Shown: positions 58,376-64,000 of the stretch, piece after piece | Layout of the letters: the number at the start of each line of letters is the position of its first letter | Position numbering within the stretch: the first letter of the stretch is position 1 | Assembly (NCBI GenBank): GCA_951804985.1 | Contig: OX638133.1 | Location: forward strand, 3,678,501 to 3,742,500 | Reading direction: 5' to 3' | Length of the DNA stretch: 64,000 nt | DNA from: Dryomyza anilis | Lineage: Eukaryota; Arthropoda; Insecta; Diptera; Dryomyzidae | Program-made: the position numbers and the translations under genes | Notes under the pieces: generated by a model | The model's database searches: none | What the model was told of the DNA's origin: nothing | Seen by the model: only the letters and a program-made list of their open reading frames with translations

Positions 58376-59830
58376 CAGTGTAGATATTTGTGTTTTTATA
58401 ATAAGTGCTGAATTCCCAAGAAACATTTTAACGTAGCTCCGTAAACAAACTGAATCAGAATTCCGTTTGTAACGGTACGTTTACGGTATGTACAAGAAAT
58501 GTATGTATCAAGAAATTTAAAGGTGTCGAAGCTAAATCAGTAATTCAATGGACACATTTTTAATTATTAAAATTTAAGATTTTTTAAAATATATGTTTTA
58601 TTTAATTTTATTATTAATATTTTTGTTGATTTTGTATTAATTTTTATATTTAAAAAAAATCATTTCTTTTAAATAAAATAATTATAAAATATAATGTATT
58701 TGACTTTATTTATTTCAAAAAAATGAAAAAGTTGCAAAAATATGTGAAAAATATAACATTCCGTATTTTTTAAAAAACACGGCATGAAAACGTACCGTAT
58801 ACGGTATGGTTTTTAATGCATTCAACGGAGTCCACTCCGTTTTATAACAATAATACGGACCGTATACGGCACAGAAACGACTCGTCGTCTACGAAGTACA
58901 CTCCGTTTTATTTTAAAAATACGGTACGTTAACGGTGCGTCGATACTGTATGAAAAACGGTTTCGAACACCGTTTTCGATGTCACGTTTTATCCGTTCTC
59001 TGTACCGTATACGACTCCGTAATACGGTGCATTTACGGAATCTGATCCCGTATTTGCTGTACCGTTAACGGCACGTATACGGTACGTTTTGTTTCTTGGG
59101 TTATTGAAAAAATAGTAGCAAATTGGAATAAAATGTACTTTTTTTTGTATTTCGAGATTATATAATTTTCACATATTTTAACGAGATTTTATGGATTTTT
59201 TTCCAGATTGTGTCTTCTCATTCCTACGACTTTCGTTTTATATAAATATAGTTTTTTAATTAATTTTCATTAGTTTTGTAGTTACAGTAGAAAAAAATAA
59301 TAAATTGAATATTTGTAGAGATTTTGTCAAGCAATAATGCTGGATACTGTCCCAATTCTGATGAAATATATGTCAAATGCAGCTACAACATGGCCTTGTC
59401 ATAGGAAGAGGTGAATGAAGACTACATGCAGACCTTTAGATCTATCACTGAACTGGTCTTCAATTGGATAATTTTAAACGGAATCACATTTTTCAATTGA
59501 AGACCAGTTCAGTGATAGATCTAAATGTCTGCTTGTCATTGAAACCCAGTTAAGTGATATGTCTAAAGGGTAAAGTTGCCGGTTTGTTTCATATAAAGGG
59601 GCAGAACTAGAACCGATTTATAATATTTTCCTATAGGTTTACGACTGCAGTTTTCATAATCTCTCTCAAAATCCGAAAAAAATTAATAATAGTTTAGGAG
59701 TTGCTCTGTGTTATTATCGTACATAAAATCAAATTTTCTTTGCTAGATAAATTGTACCGAAAATGTCTCCGTAGTAGGAACGTACGTTTGAGATGCAAAT
59801 GTACTGAAAACAGTACAATTATCATCACTG
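58376..59830 (-). mobile_element. Non-autonomous hAT-like element (copy B), split by another element
   Basis: Ends: 'CAGTGTAGATATTTGTG' at 58,376 and, inverted at 59,830, 'CAGTGATGATAATTGTA'. The flanks 'TTGTATAT' (58,368-58,375) and 'TTGTATAT' (59,831-59,838) form an 8-bp target-site duplication. Ends beginning CAGTG with an 8-bp duplication are the known signature of the hAT superfamily. The interior has a hairpin (arms 59,431-59,466 and 59,494-59,529) and a third, diverged arm copy at 59,536-59,566. It matches copy A at 4,250-4,874 in the opposite orientation. The segment 58,415-59,100 is a later insertion. No transposase is encoded. The right end lies 430 bp upstream of the dymeclin start codon. 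Confidence 0.8.
58415..59100. mobile_element. Inverted-repeat element with CCCAAGAAACA ends and many CGTATACGG-type motifs
   Basis: The left end 'CCCAAGAAACATTTTAACG' and the inverse of the right end 'CCCAAGAAACAAAACGTAC' match over the first 11-12 bases. Comparison with copy A of the host hAT-like element, which lacks it, shows the insertion point between 'GCTGAATT' and 'TTATTGAAAA'; equal alignment length suggests a 2-bp (TT) duplication. The 3' third (58,760-59,090) is packed with palindromic 'CCGTATACGG', 'ACGGTACG' and 'CCGTTAACGG' strings; related 'ACGGTACGTTTACGG' occurs near the left end. No protein is encoded. Superfamily unknown. Confidence 0.75.
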
Positions 59831-60260
59831 TTGTATATATTTGCAATAACTGACTCCATTCATGCAGTAACAGTACCAAATTATTCTCAGTTGACGAAAC
59901 GCAATACGTAATTACAAATTCTAAATGCTCAGTCACCCTGTGAGCAGTGAACATCCCTGTGTTTGCTGTGTATGACATTCTCTTTTTGTTAATATTTTAT
60001 GAGTCACCCGGTTTTCTTCGTCTACGTTCACCATCTTCTTCGTTAAAAATGACAGATGACGTTTCAAATTGTCAGAATTTCTCTAATCGCAAAATATTGC
60101 CGAACTGAAAACCCTACGAAATTTCGTTCAAAAACAAATAATTCAATCCAAATGCATTAAGAAAAAGTCAAAATTCTAAAAGGAAAACATTTCCAAGTGA
60201 AGGAGTAGCAGCAGGCATTGAATAGTAACATAATTGGACAATTTGCAGTAGCTGGACACA
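59831..60260 (+). promoter_or_regulatory. Upstream region and 5' leader of the dymeclin gene
   Basis: This 430-bp interval lies between the hAT-like element and the start codon. The last 150 bp ('CAAAAACAAATAATTCAATC', 'GGAAAACATTTCCAAGTGAA') have the A-rich look of a fly 5' leader. No clear TATA box is present, as expected for a housekeeping gene. The transcription start cannot be placed. Open frames on the minus strand (59,694-59,978) are not supported. Confidence 0.4.
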
Positions 60261-63200
60261 ATGGGCATCAATGTAAGTCGACACGTCGATCTGACGGGCA
60301 ATCCGTTGCTACAGCGGTTCGTCGGACGAAAACACATCGCCTATGATGAGGCGACCTACTGGAACGAGATACTCAACTATCACATAACAATGCCGGAAAA
60401 TAGGTGAGTACTAGATCGAACAATGTTCTGCCGGGCACTGACCTACTTCTGACAACATATTGCAGTCAGGATCAACTGAGTCTGGACTCACGCCTGGAGA
60501 CGCTGTGCCAGGCGTTCATCAGCAACAATCTGAAGACGGGCAACTTTGGGTCGCTGGTGACAGTGTTTCTGGAAAAGGTGACTGAGCTGCTGTCGCTGTC
60601 CGACCAGGAGAGGTTTCTGTGCAAAGTTTATTGTTTTAGCTAAAAATATAAAAATCTCTTTGTACAGCAACATGCACATCTGGCAGACATTCAATGCGCT
60701 GTTCATCATACGATCGCTGGTCAAGTACATCATTGAGACCGGCTCCGAGTTCCAGTTGCTACAGCACTTCGAGGCCATACCCAATATGGAGCTGCTGCGC
60801 GCAGAAGAGGAGGCGGCGACGGCAATGCCCGTGCAAAGCACCGCCATTGCGATGGAGGCCACCGAGGCGGATGCAGCCTGCGCCAAGGCGGCGGTCGTGG
60901 TAGACGGCTCTAAGTTTGAGACTTTTATCGATGCTCTGGTCAATCTGATTGTGGTGATACCAGTGAAGTAGGTCTTAACATTTCCGAAGTGCGTCGCTCA
61001 GAGCTGAGCTCAATTTTTCTTTTCAGAGAATTCACTTATCATCTGCATCTGGAGGCCGTCAACACACTCATTACGCTGCTTTCGGTGCATCTGTTCACAC
61101 AGCAGCCCACAGAGAAGTCTGTTATCTTCCGGTAAAATTGCTGTATTTTGAATCTGCTTTTTGTTATTTATTTATTTTTTTATCGCTTAATCCTCAGCAC
61201 CATCTACAAGTGTCAGCACGCGAACGTGCTCATGTCCGCACTGCTGCACTTTGTGTCGCGCATGGTCGAGGTGCCGCACACCATGTTCGGCTCCAGCTCG
61301 GCGGGTTCGCTGGTCTTTGGCATTGCCGAATCGTTGCTTTCCATCTTTACGTTTCGCAAGCAGCAGGATGTTTTGAAAACGAGTGGCGCCACAGGGGCCG
61401 AGCTGTCGCAACAGTTTCGCGATCACTATCCGCTGGCCAATCAAAGTCTTCTGCTCATTTTGATTCTCACCAATCACTGCACCACCAAGGAGAATCCATA
61501 CCGCGCCAGTCTCTTTGGCTGCTCTGACTCGAAGGATTCGCCGCGCGATGGTGCCTCTTTCAAGATTGACTTCAATGTGGTCTACGAGACGCTGTGCCGC
61601 ATTGTGACCATCGATCAGGCGACGCTGTTGCTGTATCTGTTGCTGCATCGCAACGAGCGCTTCTATCGGTTTGTTATGGCGCAGCATGATCTGGAACAGC
61701 TGGTAATTCCCATACTGCAGACGCTGTATCATGCGCCGGACAGCACCTCGCATCACATCTACATGTCGCTGATTGTGTTGCTCATACTCAGCGAGGACGA
61801 CGGCTTCAATAAGAATGTGCATAACATTGTGAGTCAAATGTTTTTCAACTACATCATTTCATCATTGAGTTTTTCCATTTGAAATTGAGAAAATGCCAAA
61901 AAAATATATTTTTCATTTGAATTTGAGAAAATGGCCTATAAAATTTAAGATATTTCATTTGAAATTTAGAAAATTTCAAATCAATTTGTGATTTTTCTAT
62001 TAAATTGCGAAAATTATAAATAAAATTGAGATTTTCCATTTGTAATTGAGAAAATTTCGAATGAAATAGAGATTTTTCTATTGAAATTGAGAAAATTCCA
62101 AATAAAATTGAGATTTTTCCATATGAAATTGGAACATTTAAAATGAAATATAGATTTTCCATTTAGAATTGATCATATTCCAAATTAAAATGAGTTTTTC
62201 CATTTAAAATTCAGATTTTTATATTCAAATTTACAAAATTCCAAATGAAATTGAGATTTTTCTATGAAAATTGATAACATTTCAAATGAAATTTAAAATT
62301 GAGAACATTTCGAATGAATATGAGATTTTCCATTTTCAATTCAGAAAATTCCAAATAAAATTGAGATTTTCTTCTTAAAATTGGAACATTTCAAAAAAAT
62401 TTGATATTTTCCATTTGAAATTGACAAACTTCCAAATAAAAATTAGAATTTATTATTCCTATTTACAAAATTCCAAATAAAATTCACATTTTCAATTTGA
62501 AATTATTAAAATTCCAAATGACATTGAGATTTTTCAATTACCTTCGGAAAATTCAAAATGAAATTGAGATTTCCCATTTAAAGTTCAGAAAATTCAAAAT
62601 GAAATGAGAAATTCGAAAATTTTGATATTTTCCAATTGAAATTTTTGTCATTTCAAATGAAATTAAGAACATTCTAAATGAAATTCAGATTTTCCTATTG
62701 AAATTGACAACATTCCAAATAAAATTGATATTTTCCATTTGAAATTGAGAACATTTCAAATGAAATTGAGGAAATTCTAAATGAAATTAATTTTTTTCTC
62801 TTAAAATTGACAAAATTCCAAATAAAATTTTGATTTTCCATTTGAAATTTAGAAATTTACGAATAAAATTGAGATTTTCCATTTGAAATTGAGAAAATTT
62901 CGAATGAAATGAGAAATTCGAAAAATTTGATATTTTCCAATTGAAATTTTTGTCATTTCAAATGAAATTGAGAACATTCTAAATGAAATTCAGATTTTCC
63001 TATTGAAATTGACAACATTCCAAATAAAATTGATATTTTCGATTTGAAATTGAGAACATTTCAAATGAAATATAGATTTTTCATTTGGAATTGATAAAAT
63101 TCCAAATTAAAATGAGATTTTCCTATTGAAATTAAGAAAAATCAAAATGAAATGAGGAATTCTAAAAATTTTGATATTTCCCATTTGAAATTTTGAACAG

Positions 63201-64000
63201 TTCAAATGAAATTGAGAAAATTCTAAATGAAATTAATTTTTTTCTCTTAAAATTGACAAAATTCCAAATAAAATTTTGATTTTCCATTTGAAATCGAGAA
63301 AATTTCGAATGAAATTGAGATTTTCCATATGAAATTGAAAAAATTTCGAATGAAATTGAGATTTTCCATATGAAATTGAGAAAATTTCAAATGAAATTCA
63401 GATTTTCGTATCAAAATTGACAAAATTTCAAAAGGAAAATGTGATTTACCTATTGCACTTGACAAAAACTCCAAATAAAATTAGGATTTTAAATTAAAAA
63501 ATTACAAATGAAATGCTTAATCGCTTCATAACCGATTCGCTGCAATTTTTTTTTGTCTATCACACAGATGCTAAAGAACATCAGCTGGTACACGGAACGC
63601 ACCATCTCAGAAATATCATTGGGCGGCCTACTCATTCTCGTCGTCATTCGCACCATTCAGTACAACATGCTGAAGATGCGCGACAAATATCTGCACACCA
63701 ATTGTCTGGCGGCGCTGGCCAATATGTCCGGCCAGTTTCGTGCACTGCATCCGTATGTGGCGCAACGTTTAATTTCGCTCTTCGAGACATTGGCGCGCAA
63801 ACATACACGCCTCGATGCACAGCTCAAGGAACCGGTGAATAGTGCCGTCTTCGTCAATGTGGCCACAACGCCCGAGGATATGTTACAGGATCTCAGCGTC
63901 CTGGAGGAGGTGCTGCGCATGGTACTCGAAATATTGAATTCTTGCCTTTCCAATCAGTTGGTCTATTGTCCGAATCTGGTCTATACGCTGCTCTACAAGC
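60261..64000 (+). CDS. DYM: Dymeclin (DYM homologue), six exons visible, 3' end beyond window
   Basis: Dymeclin is a peripheral Golgi protein needed for normal Golgi organisation and secretory traffic; human DYM mutations cause Dyggve-Melchior-Clausen syndrome. Exons: 60,261-60,403, 60,466-60,612, 60,668-60,967, 61,027-61,131, 61,198-61,828 and 63,568-64,000 (open). All introns are GT-AG and the joined frame is intact for 586 residues, of about 670-700 usual for the family. The start is set by a good fly context ('CACAATGG') and by 'MGINVS', an N-myristoylation motif (MGxxxS) as in human dymeclin. Family-like blocks are '[11 protein letters not shown]' (exon 2), '[18 protein letters not shown]' (exon 3), '[16 protein letters not shown]' and '[14 protein letters not shown]' (exon 5), and '[17 protein letters not shown]' and '[11 protein letters not shown]' (exon 6). 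Residues 142-173 are Ala/Glu-rich and probably variable. Residues 458-472 are strongly hydrophobic. 'GTAAGT' at 60,273 looks like a donor site but is coding. Identification is secure; the residue matching is from memory. Confidence 0.97.
61840..63510. repeat. Degenerate tandem repeat (about 41 bp, two half-units) filling dymeclin intron 5
   Basis: Nearly the whole 1,739-bp intron (61,829-63,567) consists of variants of 'GAAATTGAGATTTTCCATTT' alternating with 'GAAATTGAGAAAATTTCGAA'-type half-units, about 20 bp each. Within a half-unit 'ATTTGAAATT' and 'AATTCCAAAT' are near-complementary, so the RNA could form many short hairpins. Divergence between units is high except in the right third (63,290-63,400), where adjacent units are nearly identical. 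The splice sites and the last 60 bp before exon 6 are outside the repeat. Confidence 0.85.

Noticed and set aside
59694..59978. 94-codon minus-strand open frame upstream of dymeclin
   Set aside because: Most of it lies in the hAT-like element; the equivalent region of copy A is read in a different frame, so there is no conserved protein.
60488..60943. Minus-strand open frames opposite dymeclin exons (also 61,187-61,837 and 63,657-63,953)
   Set aside because: They are antisense shadows of GC-biased coding exons; the plus-strand spliced protein is clearly the real product.

Overview
The window looks like repeat-rich, gene-poor DNA from a drosophilid fly. Three things support this. The only clear protein-coding gene, a dymeclin homologue at the right edge, has short 55-66 bp introns and GC-ending codons and closely resembles the fly orthologue as I remember it. 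Several repeats carry the motif set of DINE-1/INE-1 elements: a 'TATATATTCTTGATCAGCAT' block, a (GTCY)n microsatellite and a 3' hairpin. Finally, the intergenic DNA is very AT-rich. I cannot name the species.

Layout: 1-31,298 is a mosaic of old and young transposable elements in AT-rich DNA. It holds DINE-like elements of two families, four copies of a tRNA-derived SINE, a decayed LINE reverse transcriptase (4,012-5,888), a second LINE tail (11,638-11,850), a long-inverted-repeat foldback element with a SINE inside it (24,586-26,385), and several MITE-like elements. Four short GC-richer stretches (about 6,990-7,740, 17,700-18,240, 23,540-23,940 and 28,430-28,900) could be regulatory or non-coding exon sequence, but I cannot prove it.

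31,299-56,127 is one uninterrupted head-to-tail satellite array of about 24.8 kb. It is built from a 67-bp module that occurs alone or followed by a 71-bp module (138 bp together). The commonest higher-order unit is 67+138 = 205 bp. Blocks of about 340 bp to more than 1.6 kb have been re-duplicated inside the array. The end units are diverged and the centre is homogeneous. I saw no transposable element inside it.

56,128-59,830 is again a nest of small DNA transposons. It includes a hAT-like non-autonomous element with an 8-bp target duplication, which is split by another inverted-repeat element. A truncated copy of the same hAT-like element, in the opposite orientation, splits the LINE near 4.25-4.87 kb.

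60,261-64,000 is the dymeclin gene on the + strand: six exons visible, the last running off the edge. Four introns are 55-66 bp. The fifth is 1,739 bp and is almost filled by a decayed tandem repeat of about 41 bp.

The most unusual items are the two-module satellite with its higher-order structure, a tRNA-derived SINE family in a fly of this type, the foldback element with inverted arrays of 15-bp repeats, and the repeat-filled dymeclin intron. No complete new multi-gene system is visible. All family labels such as DINE-A or SINE-1 are local names used only here.
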